From: CAVTRI01 sp963737075
GTDB taxonomy: Bacteria > Actinomycetota > Acidimicrobiia > Acidimicrobiales > Palsa-688
Assembly (NCBI GenBank): GCA_963737075.1
Contig: CAVTRI010000001.1
Coordinates: 930,001 to 994,000 of the forward strand
Direction of reading: 5' to 3'
Length of the DNA stretch: 64,000 nt
A program made the position numbers and the translations under genes. Below the pieces are notes generated by a model. That model did no database searches and was not told where the DNA came from. It saw nothing but the letters and a program-made list of their open reading frames with translations. Every line of letters starts with the position of its first letter. The first letter of the stretch is position 1. Below are positions 24,438 through 33,430 of the stretch, in pieces.

Positions 24438-25672
24438 GTCGCGCCTGGCCCCGCTGTCCCGCTCTTGGTGCCTTCGGCACGGGGCCGCTCGGGCCCCCAG
24501 CACACGAACACAGGGTTTTCTGCCTCCAACCGCAACGCCCCGTCCGCCCCGACGGGCACACCCCGGCTCACCGCCACCGACACCAGATGGCCGAGCCGGC
24601 GACCGGCGGCCGCCGCCCGGTCGAGGGCGGCGTAGGTGGCTACGACCGTGCCGCCGGGTCGTAGTCGGGACATCACGACCTCGAGGACGTCCAGGCCGCC
24701 GCCGCCCACGAACACCCGGTCGGGATCGGGCAGTCCGGCCAGGGCGGCGGGCGCCTCGCCACAAACCACCCGCACCCCGAGCCCGGACGTGTTGACCTCG
24801 ATTCGTTCGGCATCGTCGGGCCAGCGTTCCACCGCCCACACCTCCAGGCCGGGGGCGAGGGCTGCGCACTCCGCCGCCACCGAACCGGATCCCGCGCCCA
24901 CGTCCCATAGCACCCCGGCCGGCGGCAGTCGCAGCTTGCCGAGGGCCACCGCTCGCACCTCGGCTTTGGTGACCATGCCCGCCCGATGCGCGAACGCCTC
25001 CTCGGACCGTCCCCACACCACCCCGGCCCCGCCAAACTGCTCCGGCCCGGGAGCGACGAGCACCACGACCGACACCGGGTCGCCGTCGCAGGCGGCCAGG
25101 CCGGCCAGGTCCCCGCGCCAGACGGACTCGCCGGGCTCGCCGAGCCGCGAGTACACGGCGACCTCGCGGACCGGGCAGCCCTCGGCAAGCAGTGCCACCC
25201 CGAGGGCGGCGGGCGGCTGGTCGGGACCGGTGAGCACGGCAACCTTGGCCGCTCGCCGCACCGCGTCCAACGCGGCGCCGAGCGGGCGCCCGTGGGCGGA
25301 CACCACCACGGCGTCGTCCCAGTGCAACCCCAGGCGGGCGAAGGCCAGCGACACCGACGACGGCGCCGGGTGGACACGCAGCCGGTGCCGACCGAGTAGC
25401 TCGCCGGCCCGCCTGGCCAAACCGAAGAAGCCCGGATCGCCCGACGCCAGCATGCACACCGCGCTTCCCGCCGCCGCGAGGTCGGCGGCGTCCCGCAGCG
25501 CTCGGTCAAGATCGGGGTCCAACTCCCGGTGGGTACCCCGAACCGACGGGTCAAGCGCGGCAAGTTGGCGCCGCGCACCGACGATGACCTCGGCGGCGGC
25601 CAACGCGTCGGCACCCGAGCCGTACGCGAGCCCCCCGTGCACACCCACCAGGTCGACGAAAGGGTCAGCCAC
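24434..25672 (-). CDS. cobL: CobL/CbiET precorrin-6B C5,15-methyltransferase (decarboxylating)
   Basis: 412-residue fusion of CbiE (about 1-200, SAM methyltransferase with LASGDPGFFG) and CbiT (about 215-400, Rossmann methyltransferase with WDVGAGSGSVAAE). It methylates C5 and C15 and decarboxylates the C12 acetate side chain. GTG 25672 overlaps the end of cbiD by 8 bases. Intact and of usual length. Confidence 0.92.
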   Translation of the reverse strand: MADPFVDLVGVHGGLAYGSGADALAAAEVIVGARRQLAALDPSVRGTHRELDPDLDRALRDAADLAAAGSAVCMLASGDPGFFGLARRAGELLGRHRLRVHPAPSSVSLAFARLGLHWDDAVVVSAHGRPLGAALDAVRRAAKVAVLTGPDQPPAALGVALLAEGCPVREVAVYSRLGEPGESVWRGDLAGLAACDGDPVSVVVLVAPGPEQFGGAGVVWGRSEEAFAHRAGMVTKAEVRAVALGKLRLPPAGVLWDVGAGSGSVAAECAALAPGLEVWAVERWPDDAERIEVNTSGLGVRVVCGEAPAALAGLPDPDRVFVGGGGLDVLEVVMSRLRPGGTVVATYAALDRAAAAGRRLGHLVSVAVSRGVPVGADGALRLEAENPVFVCWGPERPRAEGTKSGTAGPGAT

Positions 25673-26747
25673 GCGCCAAGACCTCCTCGCCGTCGAAGTC
25701 GGTCATGATCACCTCGACCGCCAGTGCCCCCTTGACATGTTCCCGGCAAGCGGCCGCCGCCCGCCGGCACAGCTCCTCCAACGCACCGGTATGGCCTGCG
25801 CGCATGCAGCTTTCTGCGAAATGCCGGGCCGTCGCGGTCTCGGAGGCCGCGGCGACGACCGGAGGCGGCGCCCCGGCGTCCCGAGCCACCTCGGTCAGCA
25901 GGGCGCTATCCACCCTCGACCGGCGGTAGTGCGTCATCAGCACCCCGCAGGCGAGCTTGGTGATCTTGCCCGCCATCCCGACGAACGTGATTCGCGCAAG
26001 GTGGTGGCTGGCGGCGCGCCGCAGCGCGATGCCCGTGAAGTCACCGACCTCCACAAAGCACACCGGCGGAAGCCCCCGGAGCAGCCGCTGAGCAGCGGCA
26101 TCCGTCCGGCCGCCGGTCGACAGCACCACGTGGTCCTGTCCCTGCGCGGCAGCGACATCCACCTGCTGGACCACACTCGCTCGCCACGCGGCGGTAGAGA
26201 AGGGCCGGACGATCCCCGTCGTGCCGAGAATGGAGATACCTCCGACAATGCCCAGGCGGGCGTTGGACGTTTTGGCCGCCATGGCCTCCCCGCCCGGCAC
26301 TGAGAATGTGACGTCGACGGGCTGCGCTGTCGCCTCGGCCACCGCGGCGCGGATCATACGCTCGGGCACTGCGGTGATCGACGGGGCGCCGACAGCGATC
26401 CCGAGCCCGGGCAGGGTCACGGTGCCGATCCCAGCGCCCGCCAGCATCCGTCCGGTTCCCCACTCAGCATCGGCCGTCAAGTGGGCGCCGTCGGTGACAT
26501 CGGGATCGTCACCGGCGTCCTTCACCACTGCCGCGTGAGCAGGCCGAGCGGGGTCGGTGTCGGCGACGGGGAAGCGCACCCGCCGCCCGCCGGGCAACGC
26601 CACCTCCACTTCGGGCGGGGGAGCGCCGTGCAGCAGGCCCAACACGGCAGCCTTCGCTGCCGCGGAAGCGCACGTTCCTGTCGTCCATCCCGTCCGCAGG
26701 CCTTTCGCCCGGGCCACTTCGGGGGCGAGAGCCGGTTCATGCGTCAC
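25665..26747 (-). CDS. cbiD: CbiD, cobalt-precorrin-5B C1-methyltransferase
   Basis: 360-residue methyltransferase specific to the cobalt-early (anaerobic) route. The family start RTGWTTGTCASAAAKAA is at about 15-31, followed by KDAGDDPDVT and STGGRTD. GTG 26747 is chosen because similarity begins there and it follows the cobM stop by 4 bases; the open frame further upstream is a shadow of cobM. With CbiG and CbiX it shows which cobalamin route is used. Confidence 0.93.
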   Translation of the reverse strand: MTHEPALAPEVARAKGLRTGWTTGTCASAAAKAAVLGLLHGAPPPEVEVALPGGRRVRFPVADTDPARPAHAAVVKDAGDDPDVTDGAHLTADAEWGTGRMLAGAGIGTVTLPGLGIAVGAPSITAVPERMIRAAVAEATAQPVDVTFSVPGGEAMAAKTSNARLGIVGGISILGTTGIVRPFSTAAWRASVVQQVDVAAAQGQDHVVLSTGGRTDAAAQRLLRGLPPVCFVEVGDFTGIALRRAASHHLARITFVGMAGKITKLACGVLMTHYRRSRVDSALLTEVARDAGAPPPVVAAASETATARHFAESCMRAGHTGALEELCRRAAAACREHVKGALAVEVIMTDFDGEEVLARG

Positions 26748-26751
26748 GGGA

Positions 26752-27561
26752 TCATCTCCGCCGGGCCGACGGCCGCCCGGCGGTCGATCCCTTCGGCGAG
26801 CGCAGCCGGTAGGCGGTCGTGTACGAGGGAGCGTACAGATGCGAACGGCGGGCCACAGGGACATCGGCCAGGGCATCGCCCACGAGCACGAGAACAGTCA
26901 TGGTCGCGCCTGTGGCTCGCAGGTCGTCGGCCAGCCGCCCCACCGTGGTGCGAACCACTCGTTCGTCGGGCCAGCTGGCCCGGACGACCACGGCTGCCGG
27001 GGTGTCGAGCTCGTAGGCGGAACCTGGGCGAAGGAGCTTTGCCTGCAGCTCCTCGGGGCGTGCCCCGGAGAGGAACACGGCCATCGATGCTCCGTGCGGA
27101 GCGAACGCGGCCACTCCTTCCGCAGCTGGCATCGACGCTGATGTCTTGCCGGCGAGCCGCGTGAGGACAACGCTCTGGGCCACTCCGGGTTGGGTCAGCT
27201 CTCGGCCGAGCGCGGCTGCCGCGGCAGAAACCGAGGAGACACCGGGAACGATCTCCCAGGCTCGTCCGTGGGCACGGCACCAGTCCAGCTGCTCGCCGAT
27301 CGCCCCGTACAGGCTCGGGTCCCCCGAGTGCAGGCGCACGATCGGCGTGGCGTCGTCGTACCTCGTGTACACGGCGACGACGTCCTCGAGCGTCATCGTC
27401 GCCGAATCGTGGAGGGTCACCCCCGGCCGGCAGTGGTCGAGGAGCGTGTGGGGTACAAGGGACGACGCCCATACGACGACGTCGGCCTTTGCCAGACGGG
27501 TGGCACCGCGTAGGGTAATGAGGTCAGTGGCGCCCGGCCCGGCACCCACAAACGAGATCAC
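26752..27561 (-). CDS. cobM: CobM/CbiF precorrin-4 C11-methyltransferase
   Basis: 269-residue SAM-dependent methyltransferase with SFVGAGPGATDLITLRG at the N-terminus and RLHSGDPSLYGAI, both diagnostic for CobM/CbiF. The C-terminal ~20 residues are Arg/Ser-rich and variable. It overlaps the end of cobI by 4 bases. Confidence 0.94.
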   Translation of the reverse strand: MISFVGAGPGATDLITLRGATRLAKADVVVWASSLVPHTLLDHCRPGVTLHDSATMTLEDVVAVYTRYDDATPIVRLHSGDPSLYGAIGEQLDWCRAHGRAWEIVPGVSSVSAAAAALGRELTQPGVAQSVVLTRLAGKTSASMPAAEGVAAFAPHGASMAVFLSGARPEELQAKLLRPGSAYELDTPAAVVVRASWPDERVVRTTVGRLADDLRATGATMTVLVLVGDALADVPVARRSHLYAPSYTTAYRLRSPKGSTAGRPSARRR

Positions 27562-28466
27562 CGTTGCCTTGCCTTGGCTCGACGGACCGCGGGGACGATG
27601 ATCGTCGCAAGGTACGAGGCGGGGCCGTTGTCGCCGAGACGGGCGAGGCTGTCGACGCGCTCGCCGGGCATCCCGAGCAGCTCGCCCGCCACCGCCCCGT
27701 CTGCCCGGCCGGCGCGCGCCGCCGCGTCGGCCAGCTCGGGAAGGCGGCGGCCACCCTTGTACACGACGAGGGTGGCGTTCCGGTCGGCGAGGTCAGCGGC
27801 GAGGTCCTCGCCGTCGAGGGCGGTGCGAATGGTGACGCGTTGCCGTTCGTCAGCGATGACCGTCCCGGACCGGGCGGCGAGGGCCTGGAACGCCATGATT
27901 CCCGGGATGTGGGCCACGACCGTTGCCGGGCGGCGCCGACGCACCGCTGAGGCCACCGATGAGAACGTTGAATACGTGAGGGGATCGCCCAGTGTGATCC
28001 ACGCCACCTCCTCCCCCGCGACGAGGCAGTCGGCCACAGCGGCCGCCGCTTCGTCGACCGAGCGGTCACGTGCGGACCGCTCGGGGGCCATGGCGAAGGG
28101 AACGCGCTCTACGCGCAAGCCGGGCACCGCCTGCCGGACGATGGCTTCCGCCCTCCCGACGGCGTCGACCGCAGTGGACGGCGCGAGCACTCGGTCGGCC
28201 CGTCGCAGCGCGGCTACTGCCTGTAGGGTCAGAAGATCGGCGTCCCCGGGGCCGACGCCCACCCCCACCAGCCTTCCTGGCACGGGCGGGTCCGCAAGAG
28301 CTGGCGAACGGGCGTCCGCGGCCAGGTGGGTCTCAATCGCGTCGCGGACGATCTGAGCTTCGGGCCGTCCGCTGGCAGCTGCCTGTTCTGCCAGGAGACG
28401 CTTCAGGCGGTCTGGCAAATAGATGCTGGACTTGTGCACCGCTATGTAGGGTAGGACGTAGGGCAT
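27558..28466 (-). CDS. cobI: CobI/CbiL precorrin-2 C20-methyltransferase with an N-terminal ribbon-helix-helix domain
   Basis: Residues 65-302 form the CobI/CbiL methyltransferase (GVGVGPGD at 68-75, ITLGDPLTYSTF). Residues 11-49 (HKSSIYLPDRLKRLLAEQ..., then GRPEAQIVRDAIETHL) match a CopG-type ribbon-helix-helix DNA-binding domain: a short beta strand and two helices. A ~15-residue linker joins them. ATG 28466 is listed; GTG 28439, which starts directly at the strand, is an alternative. The DNA-binding half is in frame with no break. Such a fusion could make the enzyme an autoregulator of the operon; this is inference. Confidence 0.88.
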   Translation of the reverse strand: MPYVLPYIAVHKSSIYLPDRLKRLLAEQAAASGRPEAQIVRDAIETHLAADARSPALADPPVPGRLVGVGVGPGDADLLTLQAVAALRRADRVLAPSTAVDAVGRAEAIVRQAVPGLRVERVPFAMAPERSARDRSVDEAAAAVADCLVAGEEVAWITLGDPLTYSTFSSVASAVRRRRPATVVAHIPGIMAFQALAARSGTVIADERQRVTIRTALDGEDLAADLADRNATLVVYKGGRRLPELADAAARAGRADGAVAGELLGMPGERVDSLARLGDNGPASYLATIIVPAVRRAKARQR

Positions 28467-28482
28467 CAGGGTGCCAGAGGTG

Positions 28483-29832
28483 TTATCGTCGCCGGGCGTG
28501 GGAGGCGCCGGCGCGAGCGAACGCTGCGACCATCGAGGGGTCTCCTCCAGGGTGGTGGTGGACGTAGGTGGCGAGGAGGGCCGGGCCGGCGAACCCTTCG
28601 AGCCGCTCGCCCCACCGACTGGACAGGCGCAGCGCATCACCGGCCGGTTCTGTCTCCGAGTAGTGAAACTCGTGCCCCCGCCAGGAGGTGCCCGCTGGTC
28701 CGAGCACGGTCGGCCGCGTCGTCGCAACGGCCCGGTACCCGAGCGTCAAGCGGTCGCCCATCCGGGCCGTGGCAGGGACGACCCCCGCCATGCGGCGGCC
28801 GTCGAGCCGCTGGGACAACAGCAGGAGCCCGCCGCACTCAGCCCACGTGGGCAGACCCGCCGACAGCCTGGCCCGGAGGTCTTCGAGCAGCGGGCGGTTG
28901 GCGGCCAGCGCGGCGGCATGCACCTCAGGGAACCCGCCTCCGATCAGCAACGCGTCGGCATCCGCAGGGATGGCAGCGTCGCGCAGCGGGTCGAAGGTCA
29001 AGATGTCAGCGCCAGCCGCTCGGAAGGCTTCGAGCGTGTCGGTGTAGGTAAAGGTGAACGCCTGCCCGGCGGCGACGGCGACACGAAACGACCCCACCGG
29101 ATCCGGCAGGGTCACCGTTTCCGCTCGCCGTCGCGGAGCCTGACTGGCCGCGGTGATCGTCCCCTCGAGGTCGACGCCTGCCTCTACCGCAGCCGCCAGG
29201 CGGTCGAGGGAGCGGCCGACCTCGCCCGGTCGCTCGGCCACGGGGACCAGCCCCAGGTGGCGGTCGCGCCAGCGCAGCGCCTCGTCCCGCAGCAAGGCGC
29301 CGAGCACGGGAATGCCCGTGGGGGCGAGCGCTTCGCGCAGCAGTGTCTCGTGGCCGGGGGAGCCGACCTGGTTGAGGATCACCCCCGCCAGCCGCACGCC
29401 GGGGTCCCACGTCGCGTAGCCGTGCACGAGTGCGGCCGCCGAATCGGACATGGCTGCGGCGTCCACGACCAAGACCACGGGGGCGTCCAGCAGGCGGGCA
29501 ACGTCCGCCGTGGAGGAGATCGTGCCGTCGCTCGCTCCGTCGAAGAGCCCCATGACGCCTTCGACAATGAGGATGCCAGCCCCTTCTGTGGCCCGCGCCG
29601 CCAACGGCACGATCGCCCGCGGACCGCACAGCCACGGATCGAGGTTACGAGGCGGCCGGCCCGACGCCACGGCGTGGTATCCGGGGTCGATGAAGTCGGG
29701 ACCCACCTTCGCGCCGGCGGGGCGGTCCCCCCTGCGGCGCAGCGCGGCCAGCAACCCGGTGGCCACGGTCGTCTTGCCGACCCCGGAATGAGTGCCGGCC
29801 ACGACCAGGCGGGGGCCGAGCACAGCGGTCAT
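28483..29832 (-). CDS. cobB: CobB/CbiA cobyrinate a,c-diamide synthase
   Basis: ATP- and glutamine-dependent amidation of side chains a and c. The 449-residue protein has the N-terminal P-loop GTHSGVGKTT (13-22), a Mg-binding DGASDG region and a class I glutamine amidotransferase domain with the nucleophile in WAECGGL (C333). ATG 29832 is chosen with GAAGG 5 bases upstream; the frame extension to 30048 is repeat-derived Pro/Arg sequence. First gene of the minus-strand cobalamin operon, divergent from cbiX. Confidence 0.94.
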   Translation of the reverse strand: MTAVLGPRLVVAGTHSGVGKTTVATGLLAALRRRGDRPAGAKVGPDFIDPGYHAVASGRPPRNLDPWLCGPRAIVPLAARATEGAGILIVEGVMGLFDGASDGTISSTADVARLLDAPVVLVVDAAAMSDSAAALVHGYATWDPGVRLAGVILNQVGSPGHETLLREALAPTGIPVLGALLRDEALRWRDRHLGLVPVAERPGEVGRSLDRLAAAVEAGVDLEGTITAASQAPRRRAETVTLPDPVGSFRVAVAAGQAFTFTYTDTLEAFRAAGADILTFDPLRDAAIPADADALLIGGGFPEVHAAALAANRPLLEDLRARLSAGLPTWAECGGLLLLSQRLDGRRMAGVVPATARMGDRLTLGYRAVATTRPTVLGPAGTSWRGHEFHYSETEPAGDALRLSSRWGERLEGFAGPALLATYVHHHPGGDPSMVAAFARAGASHARRR

Positions 29833-29850
29833 GCCTTCAGGTTCGCAGGT

Positions 29851-29910
29851 CAGCGGGGTGGCGTGCCGGGGTCGGGGCGGCAGCGGGGGTGGGTGCCGGG
29901 GTCGGGGCGG
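29851..29910. repeat. 30-bp tandem duplication in the cobB-cbiX divergent spacer
   Basis: Two adjacent 30-bp units, each ending in TGCCGGGGTCGGGGCGG and differing only at three or four positions around the middle, fill most of the space upstream of cobB. The spacer (29833-29978) shows no cobalamin riboswitch elements. The duplication may carry a regulator site for both operons or be neutral. Confidence 0.7.
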
Positions 29911-29978
29911 CGGGGCGCCTGGCGATGAGCCGTCCGGGGCCGCCGTTCGGTATCCCCCTCCGAAGTGGTCCGACGTGC

Positions 29979-30854
29979 ATGTCCGCCGCTCCGCCCGCCT
30001 CCGAGGCGCTGCTGCTCGTCGGTCACGGGTCGCGGTGCCCAATCTCACATGACGAGATGGACCAGATCGGAAAGCAGGTCGGCGCCCTCCTGCCTGGGAC
30101 CGGTGTCGGCGTCGGGTACCTCGAGATGACGGACCCGCCGGCCGGCGTTGTCGTCGACGATCTCGTATCCGCCGGCGCTCGACGCGTCGTGGTCCTGCCT
30201 CTCATGCTCCTTGCTGCCGGCCACGCCAAAAGCGACGTACCTGCCGTCGTGCTCGAGGCCAGGGCCCGTCACCCTTCGGTGGATGTTCGCTTTGGCCCGG
30301 CGCTCGGCGTTACGCGGGATCTGGTCGCCATCCTGGGCGGGGCAATTGCGGAGTCCGGCGGGTCGGGGCTCCCTCTGCTTCTGATAGCCCGGGGCACCTC
30401 GGATCCCGACGCCAACGGGGACGCCCATAAGGCAGCGCGGCTGCTGGCCGAGTGGACGGGGTCGCCATTCTGCCACACCGCCTTTACAGGGGTGACAACG
30501 CCGTGCGTGACGGACGGGCTCGATGTATTCGCCCGTCTCGGCTTCGAGCGGTTCGTGGTGGCGTGGTGGTTCCTCTGCCACGGGCGACTGATCGAACGGG
30601 GTCGCGCCGATATCGAGGCGTTCTGCGGCCGCACCGGTGCCGAAGTGCTCGACGTCGGGCACATCGGGACAGACCCGCGGGTCGCGCCGCTGGTCGCCGA
30701 GGGTTACCGGGCGGCACTGGCGGTGTCGGCTCCACCCAACTGCGACCTGTGCGCCTACCGGGCGCCATGGCCGGGGCTGGACGACCGAGTGGGCCAGCCC
30801 ATCGGGGTCGGCCACTCGCATCTGGCGGTGGAGCACCGGCATCATCGTCACTGA
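29979..30854 (+). CDS. cbiX: CbiX-type sirohydrochlorin cobaltochelatase
   Basis: Inserts Co2+ into sirohydrochlorin, the entry step of the cobalt-early pathway. 291 residues with two chelatase-like halves: LLLVGHGSR (H16) with AGHAKSDVP, and LLIARGTSDPDANGD in the second half. The C-terminus carries a CDLC motif and a His-rich VEHRHHRH tail that could hold metal. ATG 29979 is chosen because similarity begins there; the frame runs back to 29889 through the tandem repeat. Divergent from the rest of the cobalamin genes. Confidence 0.88.
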   Translation: MSAAPPASEALLLVGHGSRCPISHDEMDQIGKQVGALLPGTGVGVGYLEMTDPPAGVVVDDLVSAGARRVVVLPLMLLAAGHAKSDVPAVVLEARARHPSVDVRFGPALGVTRDLVAILGGAIAESGGSGLPLLLIARGTSDPDANGDAHKAARLLAEWTGSPFCHTAFTGVTTPCVTDGLDVFARLGFERFVVAWWFLCHGRLIERGRADIEAFCGRTGAEVLDVGHIGTDPRVAPLVAEGYRAALAVSAPPNCDLCAYRAPWPGLDDRVGQPIGVGHSHLAVEHRHHRH

Positions 30855-31157
30855 CGGGACAGCGGCGCTTTGGCCCTTTCGTTATCCGGAGCTCGATGCC
30901 ACGCGGTCTGGTGACCCTCGGCTTCAAGACGGCGCCACCCAGCCAGATCGCGCCATCGGCCGGCGCCTGGCGCGATCAGGCCCCACCCCCTACGGCCGGG
31001 CGCGATCGGCGCGCGGATGTGAGGCTCGAACGCGCCTCGAGATCAGGCGCCGGCGCCGAATCGCACCCAGCGGCGGCACTTGGCGCGACCTGTTTCCAGC
31101 GGCAGTCACAAGCGGCCTTGCCACACGGTGCCGCGCGGCCGCTTGCGGCTGCGCGTG
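30855..31157. repeat. Palindromic repeats between cbiX and the convergent beta-propeller gene
   Basis: No gene is supported in these 303 bases. A perfect palindrome GATCGCGCCA-N12-TGGCGCGATC lies at 30946-30977, the same family and loop length as the cluster at 9898-10287. A decayed copy is at about 31060-31089. As at the first site, both flanking genes point into the spacer. Confidence 0.8.
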
Positions 31158-33368
31158 CTATCCCGTGGCCGGATGGGTGGGAGTCGACCCGTTAGCGCCC
31201 AGCAGGTCAAATCCGTCCGGGATATTCAAATAACCGGGGGCGGTGCCCGCATGATTCGTCACCCCGTATTGCCAGACCAGTGCACCGGTTGGCGGGTCGA
31301 ACGCGGCCATGCGATCGTGGTAGTCGTCGTTGCACATGAACACCCCCGTCGGGAGCATCTCGGCAAGGGAAGGCTGGTTCATCTGGGCGGGGCCACTGAA
31401 CGGCTGGAGTCGGTAGAGGATTTGTCCTTCGCGGTTGAACTCGTCGATGGCGCCGCCCGGGCTGATGGCATAGTCGGCAACGAGGTAAAGATCGGGACCG
31501 ACCTGTTGAGGGTCGGAGGGGTAGTGCATGTCGAGATGGGTGCTCCACACCAGCTGACCAGTCCGGGTGTATTCGGAAATCCACTGTCCTCGGATCTCCG
31601 AGATAAGAAAGTTCCCGTCGGCAAGCGGTGTGTCTCCGTTGGGTTCGGCGATCCCGCCCGGGGGCTGGTGTGTGCAGAGGCCGGTCGTACCGATCTGAGC
31701 AGTGACGGCCTTCGCGGGGTTGATGAACTGCACGCGGCAGTTCCGGTCGTCGGCGACGGTGACCTCCCCATCTTTCAGCAGGTAGGCGTCATCCGGCCAA
31801 TTTAGATACCCGGGTCCCGATCCTGTTTGGAGAACATGACCGTACTGCCATAGCACCTGGCCGGATGGAAAAGAGATGATGACCAGCGTCTGATTTTCTT
31901 CCTGATTGGAGATGATCTCGGTCCCGTTCTTGGCGAAGAAGGCGTCATCAGGGAAGTAGAACCCTCCCGGTGGCGCGGCCGCAAACACCGATGGATAGTT
32001 CCACACCAGCTGGTCGCCAGGGTTCAACACAAGGAGGCGGTCATTGCCCCTATCGGCGATGAGGAGTTTGTAACCGAAATACGGGGAGCCTGCCCCCGGG
32101 GCACCCGCCGTGCCGAATCGGGCGTTGGGAACCACCATCTCCACCGTGTTGACCGGCACCCCGCCGGATTCCCCCCCGACGAGCCACGCCCGACCGTAGG
32201 TGACAGTGCTGCCCGCGAACGCGACCGGTACCGGCAACTGGCCCGCCGCTAGCGCCGTTCCGGTTTGCGGGTCCCACGCCCAGACGGCACCGGTAGGGGT
32301 GGTGGACACCGCGGGAGCCGCACCAGCCGGGGCCGACGTCGGAGGAGCGGAGGTTGGCGCGGTTACGGCATTGCCCACGCCCCCGGCTACGTAGATGTGG
32401 CCTTGAAGGTTGAACGCGGAAGCGCCTGCGACAGCGCTCGCCAGGCGGCCGGCGACCTCCGTGTGGCCGTTTCGGGGGTCGAAGACCTGCACCGTGTCAA
32501 CCGCGGCGCCACTACTCGCTTCACCTCCCATGATGTAGATCTTGCCGTCCACGGCTGCGACCGCGGGGTAGCGGACTGGGACTGCGAGCTTGCCCGCGAC
32601 GCTGTAGTGGGTGCCCTCGGTGGTCGAGAGGATGTCGGCGTCGGGATTGGTGCCGTCGTAGCCGCCGATGACATAGGTGGTTGCGCCGACGGTCACGGCT
32701 GTGAGGTCTGCCCGCGGCCCGGGAAGGCTCCCGACCTGGGCGGCGCGGATCGGAGTTGGAGCCGCGACGACCGTGGTCTGGCCGGTGATCACCACCGGCG
32801 CCGTGCCGGGAAGCTGGGACCCGGTCGTCCAGCCCGGTGGTGGAGGATCATCCGTGCCGGCGTCAGGAGGGGCGGTGAACTGCTGCACGGCCGCGGTGAG
32901 TGCCGGTGCTCCGCCGGCGACCACGGTGGCGTTTCCCTTGATGATCGCCCCGGCAGCGTCATGGACGCCGGGGATCAGAGCCCCCATCGTTGTTTCGTTT
33001 CCGGTCTTGGCATCGATCGAGAAGACGGCTGCTGTGGTCGAGCCGCCTGCGGTGAGGCCTCCTGCGACCAGCAGCGCTCCCCGACCCCCTGCGAGTACCA
33101 CCTCCCGCGAGACGGGGGACTGCAGGGTCCAGGGCAGCACGCCTGCTTCGACTGCGGGGATCGGCGCGTCAGTGCCGCGGGGGGCGGCAACCGGCTTGGG
33201 GGTGTCCCGGCGGTGAGGTGACCCCGACCCTGTGAGAGAAGTGAGGGCCACGATGAGCGCGACGATGCCGGTCAAGATGGCGACCACGGTGATCCGGCGG
33301 CGCCGGAAAACCCGCTGTCGACGTCTGCGTTCGAGATCCGAGCGGGTCGGCCGGGCAGATGATGCCAT
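31158..33368 (-). CDS. Membrane-anchored beta-propeller protein (Kelch-like and NHL/PQQ-like repeats)
   Basis: 736 residues. A basic N-terminus is followed by one membrane segment (about 25-47), so most of the protein is outside the cell. Residues ~90-400 have Kelch-type blades (YVIGGYDG, IYIMGGEASS, IYVAGGVG); ~440-720 have a second propeller with LLIADRGNDRLLVLNP and VTVADDRNCRVQFINP, of NHL/PQQ type, with regularly spaced LVWNYP / VLWQYG / LVWQYG. ATG 33368 is preferred over the upstream extension. No catalytic motif is recognised; carbohydrate or protein binding are possible. Confidence 0.75.
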   Translation of the reverse strand: MASSARPTRSDLERRRRQRVFRRRRITVVAILTGIVALIVALTSLTGSGSPHRRDTPKPVAAPRGTDAPIPAVEAGVLPWTLQSPVSREVVLAGGRGALLVAGGLTAGGSTTAAVFSIDAKTGNETTMGALIPGVHDAAGAIIKGNATVVAGGAPALTAAVQQFTAPPDAGTDDPPPPGWTTGSQLPGTAPVVITGQTTVVAAPTPIRAAQVGSLPGPRADLTAVTVGATTYVIGGYDGTNPDADILSTTEGTHYSVAGKLAVPVRYPAVAAVDGKIYIMGGEASSGAAVDTVQVFDPRNGHTEVAGRLASAVAGASAFNLQGHIYVAGGVGNAVTAPTSAPPTSAPAGAAPAVSTTPTGAVWAWDPQTGTALAAGQLPVPVAFAGSTVTYGRAWLVGGESGGVPVNTVEMVVPNARFGTAGAPGAGSPYFGYKLLIADRGNDRLLVLNPGDQLVWNYPSVFAAAPPGGFYFPDDAFFAKNGTEIISNQEENQTLVIISFPSGQVLWQYGHVLQTGSGPGYLNWPDDAYLLKDGEVTVADDRNCRVQFINPAKAVTAQIGTTGLCTHQPPGGIAEPNGDTPLADGNFLISEIRGQWISEYTRTGQLVWSTHLDMHYPSDPQQVGPDLYLVADYAISPGGAIDEFNREGQILYRLQPFSGPAQMNQPSLAEMLPTGVFMCNDDYHDRMAAFDPPTGALVWQYGVTNHAGTAPGYLNIPDGFDLLGANGSTPTHPATG

Positions 33369-33430
33369 GTGCTCGGCGAGTGTAAACGCGCGGCGCCAGG
33401 GAGACAGGCGCACAGGGACGGCCGATTAGC

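Noticed and set aside
28400..29980. Cobalamin riboswitch for the cobalamin operons
   Set aside because: No B12-box or conserved junction elements in the available spacers; the longest is 146 bases and filled by a tandem repeat.
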